From an uncultured Holophagaceae bacterium (GTDB taxonomy: Bacteria > Acidobacteriota > Holophagae > Holophagales > Holophagaceae), in assembly GCA_903884655.1 (NCBI GenBank), contig CAISFO010000078.1, positions 1-55,863 on the forward strand: a stretch of DNA of 55,863 nucleotides, in the 5' to 3' direction. The translations under genes and the position numbers were made by a program. The notes beneath the pieces are model-generated. The model had not been told where the DNA came from and did no database searches. It saw only the letters and a list, made by a program, of their open reading frames with translations. Shown one piece after another: positions 8,022 through 15,440 of the stretch; the stretch's first letter is position 1; each line of letters starts with the position of its first letter.

Positions 8022-8791
8022 GGTTTGTCCTCATGCTGGCGGGTCTGTTCTTCCTTCTGGGAGGCTTCAAAGGCTTGCACCTCGCTACGCCGGTTGGTGA
8101 TCCACCAGATGCCGCCCAGCATCACGCCCCCCACGGAAAGCACATTGGGAACCTTGGACAGGGCACTCATGGTCAGCATGGGCATGGGCGTCTTCCCGAG
8201 CCGGGGATCGAAGCCCAGCTGCTCGAAGGGCACCGGGCTGACATAGAGCATGGAAGTGCCGCCCACATCCTCCTTGCCGTAGATCCTGGGCACGTACTTG
8301 CCAGGCTCGGTCGCGATCCTGCGGGCCGCCTCGTTCAGCAGCTCATCGCGATCACCAAACTTGGTGGCGCCGGTCGGGCAGGCTTCGGAGCAGGCCGTCT
8401 GAAGGCCCTTGGCGAGCCTCGACGCACAGAACTTGCACTTCTGGATGCGGGGCTTGGTGCTGCTCCATTCATATTTCGGCACATGGAAAGGGCAAGCCTG
8501 GAGGCAGTAGCGGCAGCCGATGCACTTGTCCTCATCGTAGGCGACCGGCCCGGCCTCCAGCTTGGTCAGCGCCCCGACCGGACAGACGGACACGCAGGTC
8601 GGGACGTCGCAGTGCTGGCACATGCGGCGGATGTACAGGTCGTTGTACTTGCTCAAGGCTGTATAGGCCGTGAGCGAGAGGTACTTCTCTTCCTTGGGGG
8701 GAAGGTGGTTTTCCTCCTTGCAGGCGCTTTGGCAGGCGTTGCATCCGACACAGAGTGTCAAGTCGATTAGCATGGCTTTTTTTTGATTCAT
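8018..8791 (-). CDS. hybA: Four-cluster ferredoxin-like subunit (HybA/DmsB type)
   Basis: An electron-transfer subunit of 257 residues with four cysteine sets typical of four [4Fe-4S] clusters. These are CVGCNACQSAC (14-24), CQHCDVPTCVSVCP, CIGCRYCLQACP, and CKFC paired with CSEACP. A hydrophobic C-terminal helix (VLSVGGVMLGGIWWI) would anchor it, as in HybA. Unlike E. coli HybA it has no twin-arginine signal at the N-terminus (MNQKKAMLID), so the iron-sulfur domain is probably cytoplasmic or exported by a partner. It is the first gene of the unit and lies divergent from a sigma-54 activator. Confidence 0.87.
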   Translation of the reverse strand: MNQKKAMLIDLTLCVGCNACQSACKEENHLPPKEEKYLSLTAYTALSKYNDLYIRRMCQHCDVPTCVSVCPVGALTKLEAGPVAYDEDKCIGCRYCLQACPFHVPKYEWSSTKPRIQKCKFCASRLAKGLQTACSEACPTGATKFGDRDELLNEAARRIATEPGKYVPRIYGKEDVGGTSMLYVSPVPFEQLGFDPRLGKTPMPMLTMSALSKVPNVLSVGGVMLGGIWWITNRRSEVQAFEASQKEEQTRQHEDKP

Positions 8792-8874
8792 AAATTCATC
8801 CCACTAATAATGGAAATGACATGGTTCATCTAGTTGATTACAAATAGTTTTAGTAACCAACCTAGGCTATACAG

Positions 8875-8890
8875 ATCAAGTCGCATGCCA
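8875..8890 (-). promoter_or_regulatory. Sigma-54-like -24/-12 element upstream of the Fe-S gene
   Basis: Read on the minus strand the sequence is TGGCATG-CGAC-TTGAT. It has the -24 GG and the correct spacing of the sigma-54 consensus (TGGCACG-N4-TTGCW), but GA replaces the usual GC at -12. It predicts a leader of about 70 bases before the Fe-S gene. An almost identical element lies at 10939-10954. Confidence 0.45.
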
Positions 8891-9011
8891 AAGCGGGGAA
8901 AGGCTCGCCATGATTTCCAAGGATTTCAATCATTAAACTTATTCAATTCCGTGGGCTCCGCTTCAAGAGACCCTTGTACCAGCCCGCCACGTCCTGGCGC
9001 AGAACCGTCAC

Positions 9012-9047
9012 ATGCGACGGGTATGAGCATCCCTGCTCCCGTCGCAT
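9012..9047. promoter_or_regulatory. Inverted repeat in the divergent promoter region
   Basis: The arms ATGCGACGGG (9012-9021) and CCCGTCGCAT (9038-9047) are perfect 10-bp inverted repeats separated by 16 bases. The half-site GTCGCAT recurs at 8880-8886 inside the -24/-12-like element. No U-run follows on either strand in terminator orientation. Position and symmetry suit an upstream activator site for the adjacent enhancer-binding protein. Confidence 0.45.
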
Positions 9048-9107
9048 CTGAAAAAAAACCTGCCGAATGTTCGGAGATCACGGGTTTCCCACGGGAAAAG
9101 GACTACA

Positions 9108-10796
9108 TTGATTGATGACCGATGTGTAATCAACCGATCAACTGGTGAAATAATGTCAATGTTTTCTGAATTTTATACCTTCCACCCCGGAAAAACGTCC
9201 GCCTCCCTATTCCGGTTCAATCCCATCCGGGTCAAGAAGATCAGGTCCATGGCTGCCCGCGTGTCCGGCCTGCTCCTGCAGCGGATGGAAATGAACGCCA
9301 TCCTGGACACGACCCAAAACGCCGTCTGCATCATGAACGTGGATGGGGTCACCCGGTGCAACCCCGCAGCGTTGCGGTTGTTCGGTGTCTCCTGCCTTGG
9401 CGATCTGCGCACCTCCTTCGGAAAGAAGGGGGAGAGGTTCACCCTTCGTTGGCCGGACAGCCGGCTCCCCCTGCGGGAAGAGGAGCGGCCCTTCACGCGA
9501 GCCCTCGGTGGGGAACGGGTGACTGAAGTGGTGCTGGCCACCCACGCGGGCAGTGGCGAAGAGATCATGCTCAGGGTCACGGCGGCACCGATCCTGAGAA
9601 TGGGCCGGATCGTTGGTGCTGTCGGCGTCCATTCCGACCTCGCCTGGAGCAAGCGGACGGCGGCTCCTTCGCTGGAACCCAATCCGGAACCTGCGGGGAA
9701 TGTCGATCAGCATGGCTGGCCGACGGATCTCCTCCTGAAGGAAACAGAGCTTCGGGAGAAGGCAGAACTCGCCCTGCGCACAGCCCACACGGAGCTCCAG
9801 GAACTCAAGCAGCGCCTCGAAGCAGGAAACCCCTATCTGTTCCAGGAGATCAATCACACCTACAGCTTCGGCGAGGTGATTGGACAGAGCCGGTGCCTGG
9901 AGAATGTGTTCTTCCGGGTGGAAGCGGTGGCGCCGCAGGATTCAACGGTGCTGCTGCTGGGCGAGACGGGCACCGGCAAGGGCCTGGTGGCTCGCGCCAT
10001 CCACAGCAGGAGCCTGCGGAGGAATCATCCCCTCGTCACCGTCAACTGCACGGCCCTTCCCGCCAGCCTGATCGAGAGCGAACTCTTCGGCCATGCGAAA
10101 GGCGCCTTCACCGGCGCCAGCTCCCAGCAGGTGGGCCGGTTTGAACTGGCCGACAAGGGCACCATCCTGCTGGATGAGATCGGCGATCTGCCCTTCGACC
10201 TCCAGGCCAAGCTGCTGCAGGTCATCCAGGAGGGGGAATTCAGCCGCCTGGGCAGTTCCAAGACGGTGAAGGTGGATGTCCGGATCATCGCGGCCACCAA
10301 CCGGGACCTCTACGAGGAAATGCGGCTGGGCCGTTTTCGCGAGGACCTGTTCTACCGGCTCAACATCTTCCCGATCACCGTGCCTCCGCTGCGGGACCGC
10401 ACGGAGGACATTCCTCTGCTGGTGGATTACTTTCTTGACAAATTCAATCGCAAGCTTGGCAAGAGCATCAGGAATGTCTCCAACGGAACCATGAGCGAGC
10501 TCATGGCGCATGCCTGGCCTGGCAATGTGCGGGAGCTGGAGAGCGTCATCGAAAGAGCCGTGATCATCTCCAGGGGCACCACCCTGCAGATACTGGATCG
10601 CTTCGACGCGGCCAAGGCCGCTGAAAAGCCGGATGGCGCGAAGCCACTGGTCGACCTGGAGCGCGACTACATCAGCCAGGTGCTGCGGAAGACCAACTGG
10701 AGGATCGAAGGCAGCAGCGGCGCGGCCAGCATTCTGGGCATGAACCCCAGCACCCTCCGGGGCAGAATGCGGAAAGAGGGCATCCACCGTCCTTGA
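9108..10796 (+). CDS. Sigma-54-dependent transcriptional activator with PAS sensor
   Basis: An enhancer-binding protein in three parts. The N-terminal PAS-like region (about residues 60-180) contains AILDTTQNAVCIMNVDGVTRCNPAA. It is followed by a coiled-coil linker. The central AAA+ domain has Walker A GETGTGKG, the sigma-54 contact loop GAFTGA, Walker B ILLDEIGDLP and the R-finger region FREDLFYRLN. A C-terminal Fis-type helix-turn-helix carries GAASILGMNPSTLRGRM. No phosphoacceptor domain is seen, so the signal is probably sensed by the PAS domain. The start is unsure: TTG 9108 has AAAAGG upstream, ATG 9153 has only a weak site. It is divergent from the HybA/HybB-like unit, its likely target. 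Confidence 0.92.
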   Translation: MIDDRCVINRSTGEIMSMFSEFYTFHPGKTSASLFRFNPIRVKKIRSMAARVSGLLLQRMEMNAILDTTQNAVCIMNVDGVTRCNPAALRLFGVSCLGDLRTSFGKKGERFTLRWPDSRLPLREEERPFTRALGGERVTEVVLATHAGSGEEIMLRVTAAPILRMGRIVGAVGVHSDLAWSKRTAAPSLEPNPEPAGNVDQHGWPTDLLLKETELREKAELALRTAHTELQELKQRLEAGNPYLFQEINHTYSFGEVIGQSRCLENVFFRVEAVAPQDSTVLLLGETGTGKGLVARAIHSRSLRRNHPLVTVNCTALPASLIESELFGHAKGAFTGASSQQVGRFELADKGTILLDEIGDLPFDLQAKLLQVIQEGEFSRLGSSKTVKVDVRIIAATNRDLYEEMRLGRFREDLFYRLNIFPITVPPLRDRTEDIPLLVDYFLDKFNRKLGKSIRNVSNGTMSELMAHAWPGNVRELESVIERAVIISRGTTLQILDRFDAAKAAEKPDGAKPLVDLERDYISQVLRKTNWRIEGSSGAASILGMNPSTLRGRMRKEGIHRP

Positions 10797-10938
10797 CCGG
10801 CCAGGTGTCCGTCGTATTTGGCGCTTCCGCGCCAGGGCGCGGCGGGCGCAACCTCTTGCACCTGGGCAACATCTGACTCCATGCAAACAAGATCAATTTT
10901 AAAAAGATTTACATTGCTTTTTGAATCCTTATCGCCTT

Positions 10939-10954
10939 TGGCATGAGATTTGAT
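10939..10954 (+). promoter_or_regulatory. Sigma-54-like -24/-12 element upstream of the coiled-coil gene
   Basis: TGGCATG-AGAT-TTGAT matches the element at 8875-8890 at 14 of 16 positions, with the same deviation (GA for GC at -12). It predicts a leader of about 65 bases before the ATG at 11031. The repetition on both sides of a sigma-54 activator gene is the main reason to take either copy seriously. Confidence 0.42.
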
Positions 10955-11030
10955 AATTCCATTCGAGGGACGCCCAGGGGCGTTGGTTTGACCTGGCAGG
11001 AATGTCCAACTCATCGGATGGGATGACAGG

Positions 11031-11357
11031 ATGCGCACTCAATTGGCTTCACCCCGGAAACAACCTTCATCACTCTCAAAACGACGGGCCGATACCGAAA
11101 GGTTGGAAGCCCAGCTGGCTGAATGGACCGCGGTCATCGCCCAGCTCCGGTCCCATGCGAAGCGCAGTGAGGCGGGTACCCGGATCGGGGTCGACCAGAT
11201 TGCTGATGAACTGCAACTCCTGCGCAACCAGGCAGGAGCCCAGGTCATGCTCCTGAAAGGCTCGCCGGACTTGGACTGGGAAGTCTCAATGTCAGATCTG
11301 GACCGCTCTTGGGGCGGCATCCGGTCAGCCTTCCAGGAGGTTGAGGTCAGGTCCTGA
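11031..11357 (+). CDS. Small coiled-coil protein
   Basis: A 108-residue charged protein with heptad-like helices (DTERLEAQLAEWTAVIAQL, then DELQLLRNQAGAQVMLLKG) and a tail SWGGIRSAFQEV. The layout recalls a widespread family of small bacterial coiled-coil proteins of unknown function with a LEAQL-x-EW start and a W-x-x-I/L-x-x-A-x-x tail. The ribosome site is weak. A sigma-54-like element lies about 80 bases upstream, so it may be co-regulated with the redox unit. There is no membrane segment or signal peptide. The function is unknown. Confidence 0.66.
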   Translation: MRTQLASPRKQPSSLSKRRADTERLEAQLAEWTAVIAQLRSHAKRSEAGTRIGVDQIADELQLLRNQAGAQVMLLKGSPDLDWEVSMSDLDRSWGGIRSAFQEVEVRS

Positions 11358-11547
11358 GGCGTGTTGGGCAGCCGGAGGTCCCAGGTAAGTTCATGCTGGT
11401 CCGGGGTGGGGCCACTCCGGGACCTTCCGGTTCAATTCCTCGCCGGAAGGCAGGTCTTTGTCCTCGGGGAAGCCGGGCGGTTAACCTGGGGCCCACCCCC
11501 CAGTAGACGCCTTGGCCCTTCCCTGGAGCATCCGCTTGCAACCACCC

Positions 11548-12144
11548 ATGGCATTCCCAGCCCCCCCGGTAGCCCTCCGCAAACCCCGGGGCTGGCCCTG
11601 GCGTGCGCTTGGACTGGCCTACCTCCGGCTGGCGGGTTGGCGCATCGAGGGCACTTTCCCGGACGTATCCAAGCTGGTCGCCATCGTCGCTCCCCACACC
11701 TCGAACTGGGACTTCACTCTGGGCCTGGCCGTGATCTTCGCGCTGGACCTGAGGGTGTCCTGGCTTGGCAAACACTCGATCTTCCGGCCACCGGTCAGGC
11801 GGCTCTTCCGCTGGCTGGGGGGCATCCCCGTGGATCGCAGCGCCAGCCACGGCGTGGTCGGTGATTGCGTGAAGGCCTTCCAAGCGGCCCCTGCCCTGCT
11901 GCTGGCCCTGTCGCCCGAAGGTACCCGCAAGGGCGTGAGCCGGTGGAAATCCGGGTTCTATTCCATCGCGACCGGGGCCGGGGTGCCCATCCTGCCTGTG
12001 GCCTTCGATTACCGGGAGCATGTCATCCGCCTGCTGCCGCTGTTCCATCCGGATGGCAACCTGGACCAGGATCTGCCCCGGATCCAGGCCCTCTTCAGCA
12101 CCACCCAGGGCCTTCGCCCACGGTCTGTCGAGACCATCCAGTAA
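11548..12144 (+). CDS. 1-acyl-sn-glycerol-3-phosphate acyltransferase-like protein (PlsC family)
   Basis: A lysophospholipid acyltransferase superfamily member of 198 residues. The catalytic H-x4-D is seen as APHTSNWDF near residue 45, and the glycerophosphate-binding block as LSPEGTRKG near residue 120. This short form lacks the extended N-terminal membrane region and resembles the standalone PlsC-like proteins of many environmental bacteria rather than the essential PlsC. I chose the ATG at 11548; an in-frame TTG at 11512 lacks a ribosome site. It is followed 24 bases later by a DMT transporter gene. Confidence 0.85.
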   Translation: MAFPAPPVALRKPRGWPWRALGLAYLRLAGWRIEGTFPDVSKLVAIVAPHTSNWDFTLGLAVIFALDLRVSWLGKHSIFRPPVRRLFRWLGGIPVDRSASHGVVGDCVKAFQAAPALLLALSPEGTRKGVSRWKSGFYSIATGAGVPILPVAFDYREHVIRLLPLFHPDGNLDQDLPRIQALFSTTQGLRPRSVETIQ

Positions 12145-12168
12145 CCTCGGAACCAGGGGAGCCGGGAC

Positions 12169-13146
12169 ATGAAACGAGCGGATGGGACCCTCAAGGCGGA
12201 CGGCTTGCTGCTGCTCACGGCCCTCATCTGGGGCTTCGCCTTCGTGGCGCAACGCAGCGGCATGCGGGACATCGGGCCCTTCGGCTTCAACGGCGTCCGC
12301 TTCGCCCTGGGCACCTTCTCCCTCATTCCGCTGCTCCTGCTGCAGAAGCGGAGGGCCGGGAACACCCCTGGCGGAAACCCCACCCGCATGAGCCCCCTCG
12401 CCAAGTCCGCCTGGGCGGCACTGGCCGGTCTCGTCCTCTTCCTGGGGGCCAGCCTGCAGCAGGTGGGGCTGGTCACCACCACCGCCGCCAACGCGGGCTT
12501 CATCACCAGCCTCTACGTGATCCTGGTGCCCCTCATCGGGGTCTGCCTGGGCCGGCCCTCGGGCCTGCGCATCTGGATCGGCGCCGTGCTGGCCGTGACC
12601 GGCCTCTTCGTGCTCAGCGTGGGGGTGGGCTTCGCCATGGCCCCCGGTGACCTGCTGCAGCTGATTGGTGCCTTCTTCTGGGCGGGTCATATCCTGCTCA
12701 TCAACCGCCTGGTGGCCCGGATGGAGGCGCTGGAGATCGCCGTCGGACAGTTCGCCACCTGCTCGATCCTGAGCCTAGTGGTCGCGGTGATCCGGGAGCC
12801 TACCCCCTTCGCCGGACTAGGACCTGCGGCCATCCCGATCCTCTACGGAGGCCTACTGTCCATCGGGGTCGCCTACACGCTCCAGATCGTGGCCCAGAAG
12901 ACGGCCCATCCCGCCCACGCCTCCATCATCCTGTCCATGGAGGCCCTGTTTGCGGCCATCGGCGGCGTGTTGCTCCTGCACGAGCCCCTGACCCTGCGGC
13001 TGGCCCTCGGCGGCATCCTGATGCTGGCGGGCATGGTCGTCTCCCAGCTGGAACCCGACGCCATCCAGGCTGGCGAAGATCACGACGGCCTAACCGCCAG
13101 CCTCATCGAGGCATCCTCGGACGACCGGCCTCCAAAGCGGTCATAA
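12169..13146 (+). CDS. DMT-superfamily transporter (EamA domains)
   Basis: A 325-residue membrane protein with about ten hydrophobic helices arranged as two EamA repeats. The first begins LLLLTALIWGFAFVAQR and the second DLLQLIGAFFWAGHILLINRL. It ends in a hydrophilic tail rich in acidic residues. The family exports amino acids, nucleobases or metabolites; the substrate cannot be told. A GGGGAG site precedes the ATG. It may share a transcript with the upstream acyltransferase. Confidence 0.88.
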   Translation: MKRADGTLKADGLLLLTALIWGFAFVAQRSGMRDIGPFGFNGVRFALGTFSLIPLLLLQKRRAGNTPGGNPTRMSPLAKSAWAALAGLVLFLGASLQQVGLVTTTAANAGFITSLYVILVPLIGVCLGRPSGLRIWIGAVLAVTGLFVLSVGVGFAMAPGDLLQLIGAFFWAGHILLINRLVARMEALEIAVGQFATCSILSLVVAVIREPTPFAGLGPAAIPILYGGLLSIGVAYTLQIVAQKTAHPAHASIILSMEALFAAIGGVLLLHEPLTLRLALGGILMLAGMVVSQLEPDAIQAGEDHDGLTASLIEASSDDRPPKRS

Positions 13147-13255
13147 CCACGCCCGTCGATGGCGCGTGGGGATTTGTTTGGACCTTCAAGCGTCCTGATT
13201 GAGTGGCACCCAGCGGTCTTGTTGCATACTCCAGAAGCGAAGCTTCCGGAGCCCT

Positions 13256-14569
13256 GTGAACGAACCCCCGAACAGCCCACGCACGATCGTCCTGGGCGGC
13301 GGCTTCACCGGACTCCTGGCCGCCTGGCACCTGCAGGGCCTGGATCATGTCGTCGAGGTCTGGGAGGCTTCGTCAACCGTGGGCGGCTGGGCGCAAACGC
13401 TGCCCTGGCCAGGCCCCAGGGGCGAGCCAGGCTGGCTGGAGCGGGGTCCCCAGGGGCTCCGAATGAGCCGAGGCAGCGCCATGGCGCGCCTGGTGGAAGA
13501 GCTGAACGTGACCCTGCTCGCAGCCCATCCCAGGGGACCACGCTGGCTGGGCAAAGGCGGACGACGTCAGCCCAGTCCGGCCAGCCTATCCGGTTGGCTG
13601 CGGGCCCCCACCCTTGGCTTCAGGGACCTGCTGCGACTGCTGGCGGAGCCGTTCATCCCCGCAGGCACCGACCCCGATGAATCTATGTATGCCTTCTTCG
13701 CCCGCAGGCTCGGCGACGGCTTCGCCCGGGAGCTGCTGCCGGCCCTGGTGGCTGGCATCCTGGCGGCGCCGCCGGAACGGATCAGCCTGGCTGCCGTGCC
13801 CCGCCTGCGGCACCTGGAGGCCGAAGGCGGCCTGCTGATCGGCGGCCTGCGGGCGGGACCGTCATCCACGCGATGGCCTGAAGATGGCGTCGGCGAGCTG
13901 ACCCGAACCCTGGCCACTCGGATGGAGTGTCTCCACACCAGTCGCCCGGCCCGGACCTTGGAACCCCTGTCCGGCGGCCGCTGGCGCGTCCGGGGCGAAG
14001 GCTGTTCCGCAGAGGCGGACCATGTGGTGCTGGCCCTGCCGTCCACTGCCGCCGCCGAGCTGTTGAAGGCCGCCGCACCCATGGCAGCCGGATTGCTGAA
14101 GGCCATCCCCCGACTCGACCTGCGCGTCTGGCACAGCCGCCATCCCATGGTGAAGGGTTGGGAGCGGGGCTTCGGACTGCTCATCCATCCTTCTGAGGGG
14201 CGTGGGCTGCTGGGGGCCGTTTCCCTGACGGCAGATGACCCCCGGGGCGTGCCGGGACTGCTCCAGGTCCGCGCCTACCTGGGCGGCGCCTACCAGGTGG
14301 ACCCGGCGCTGGCGGCCTGGCCGGGCGTGTTCCGGGAGCTCCGCCGCTGGCTGCCGGAGCTGCCGGAGCCCATCCAGGTGCGCGAAGATCCCTGCCCCGG
14401 CGCCTTCCCCCTGCTGGAGCCGGGCCACGAGGGCCGGGTGGCCACTTTGCTCGAGGACCTGCCACCGAATCTCCACTGGCTCGGCGCCGAGCGGTTTGGG
14501 CCAGGCCTCCCGGACCTCGCTGAAGGCATCGAGGCATGGGCCCAGGAGTTCAGCCCAGCAGCGCGATGA
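13256..14569 (+). CDS. hemG: FAD-dependent oxidoreductase, protoporphyrinogen oxidase-like
   Basis: A flavin monooxygenase/amine-oxidase-fold protein with an N-terminal dinucleotide-binding motif VLGGGFTGLLAAWHL followed by WEASSTVGGWA. The C-terminus has GPGLPDLAEGIEAWA, which resembles the FAD-closing motif of HemY-type protoporphyrinogen oxidases. That enzyme oxidises protoporphyrinogen IX in haem synthesis. I chose the GTG at 13256 because the motif then begins 12 residues in and CGGAG lies upstream. No other haem gene is adjacent, so a related amine-oxidase role is possible. The 3' end overlaps the convergent DMT gene by 20 bases. Confidence 0.72.
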   Translation: MNEPPNSPRTIVLGGGFTGLLAAWHLQGLDHVVEVWEASSTVGGWAQTLPWPGPRGEPGWLERGPQGLRMSRGSAMARLVEELNVTLLAAHPRGPRWLGKGGRRQPSPASLSGWLRAPTLGFRDLLRLLAEPFIPAGTDPDESMYAFFARRLGDGFARELLPALVAGILAAPPERISLAAVPRLRHLEAEGGLLIGGLRAGPSSTRWPEDGVGELTRTLATRMECLHTSRPARTLEPLSGGRWRVRGEGCSAEADHVVLALPSTAAAELLKAAAPMAAGLLKAIPRLDLRVWHSRHPMVKGWERGFGLLIHPSEGRGLLGAVSLTADDPRGVPGLLQVRAYLGGAYQVDPALAAWPGVFRELRRWLPELPEPIQVREDPCPGAFPLLEPGHEGRVATLLEDLPPNLHWLGAERFGPGLPDLAEGIEAWAQEFSPAAR

Positions 14570-15416
14570 GCAGGATCCCCGTGAAGATGACCAGGGAGCC
14601 GACCACCCGCATGCCGCCCGAGGGTTCCCCCAGCAGACGCCACCCGGCGAATGCCGCGAAGACGACGCTCACTTCGCGGACGGCCCCGGTATAGCCCACC
14701 GGGGCGATCCGATAAGCCGCCAGGCTGAGGGTGTAGGCCGAAACGATGAGCAGTCCGATGGCGAGCAGGCGGCGATGGTGCAAGGCGAGTTCCCGCTTGA
14801 GGAGCGGCCAGCCGAATCGCCGGAACATGACGGGGGCCAGCAGGACAGGGGTCAAGAAGAACATCGCCACGGCATAGGGGAAGGCCGGGGTGCGCTTGAC
14901 CGCCGCTCCGCTGAGGGTCGAGTAGATGGAGATCATCAGCGCCAGCAGCAGGGCCAGGGCCACCCCACGCAGCTGGGGTGTGGCCCCCATGCGTCGGAGT
15001 GCGCCACTGCCACCGACGATGAGCAGCCCGAGGATGATGACCCCAAGCCCCAGTCCACCGCCCAGCGATGGCCGCTCTCCCAGAAATAGCGAGGACCACA
15101 GGACAATCAGAGCCGGCGCCGCGCCGCGCGATAAGGGATAGACCAGCGAAAAATCCGAGTCGCCATAGGCCCTGGTGAGGATGAGGTAGTAGGCCGCCTC
15201 CCCCAGCACACTGCACAGCAGCAGCACCCAGGTCTCCCGGGCGGGCAACCCCGTCCAGGCCAGGGCCGGCAGGAAGACTGCCGAACCCAGCAGGAGTCCC
15301 CACCATGTGGCGACCTGCTTTTCCCCGGCCTGCTTGAGCAGCAGGTTCCAGGTCGTGTGCAGGATGGCGGCGACAAACAGCAGGGCCAGAGCAGTGACAG
15401 GCATGCTGCCCAGCAT
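14550..15416 (-). CDS. DMT-superfamily transporter (EamA domains)
   Basis: A second EamA-type transporter of 288 residues with about ten helices, unrelated in detail to the one at 12169. The first repeat includes AILHTTWNLLLKQAG, and the LSRGAAPALIVLWSSLFLGE stretch is typical of the family. The start may be ATG 15416 or ATG 15404. It is convergent with the protoporphyrinogen-oxidase-like gene and overlaps its end by 20 bases. The substrate is unknown. Confidence 0.86.
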   Translation of the reverse strand: MLGSMPVTALALLFVAAILHTTWNLLLKQAGEKQVATWWGLLLGSAVFLPALAWTGLPARETWVLLLCSVLGEAAYYLILTRAYGDSDFSLVYPLSRGAAPALIVLWSSLFLGERPSLGGGLGLGVIILGLLIVGGSGALRRMGATPQLRGVALALLLALMISIYSTLSGAAVKRTPAFPYAVAMFFLTPVLLAPVMFRRFGWPLLKRELALHHRRLLAIGLLIVSAYTLSLAAYRIAPVGYTGAVREVSVVFAAFAGWRLLGEPSGGMRVVGSLVIFTGILLIALLG

Positions 15417-15440
15417 ACAAACCTGGATGGGACAGGAGGG

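Noticed and set aside
6510..8791. Complete [NiFe] hydrogenase operon
   Set aside because: No large or small catalytic subunit and no maturation genes are present in the window.
10819..10834. TGGCGC-TTCC-GCGCCA hairpin after the sigma-54 activator
   Set aside because: Short stem and no U-run; not enough to call a terminator.
11423..11450. Sequence with GGTTCAATTCC, like a tRNA T-arm
   Set aside because: It forms a simple CCTTCCGG/CCGGAAGG hairpin; no acceptor stem, anticodon arm or D-arm can be drawn around it.
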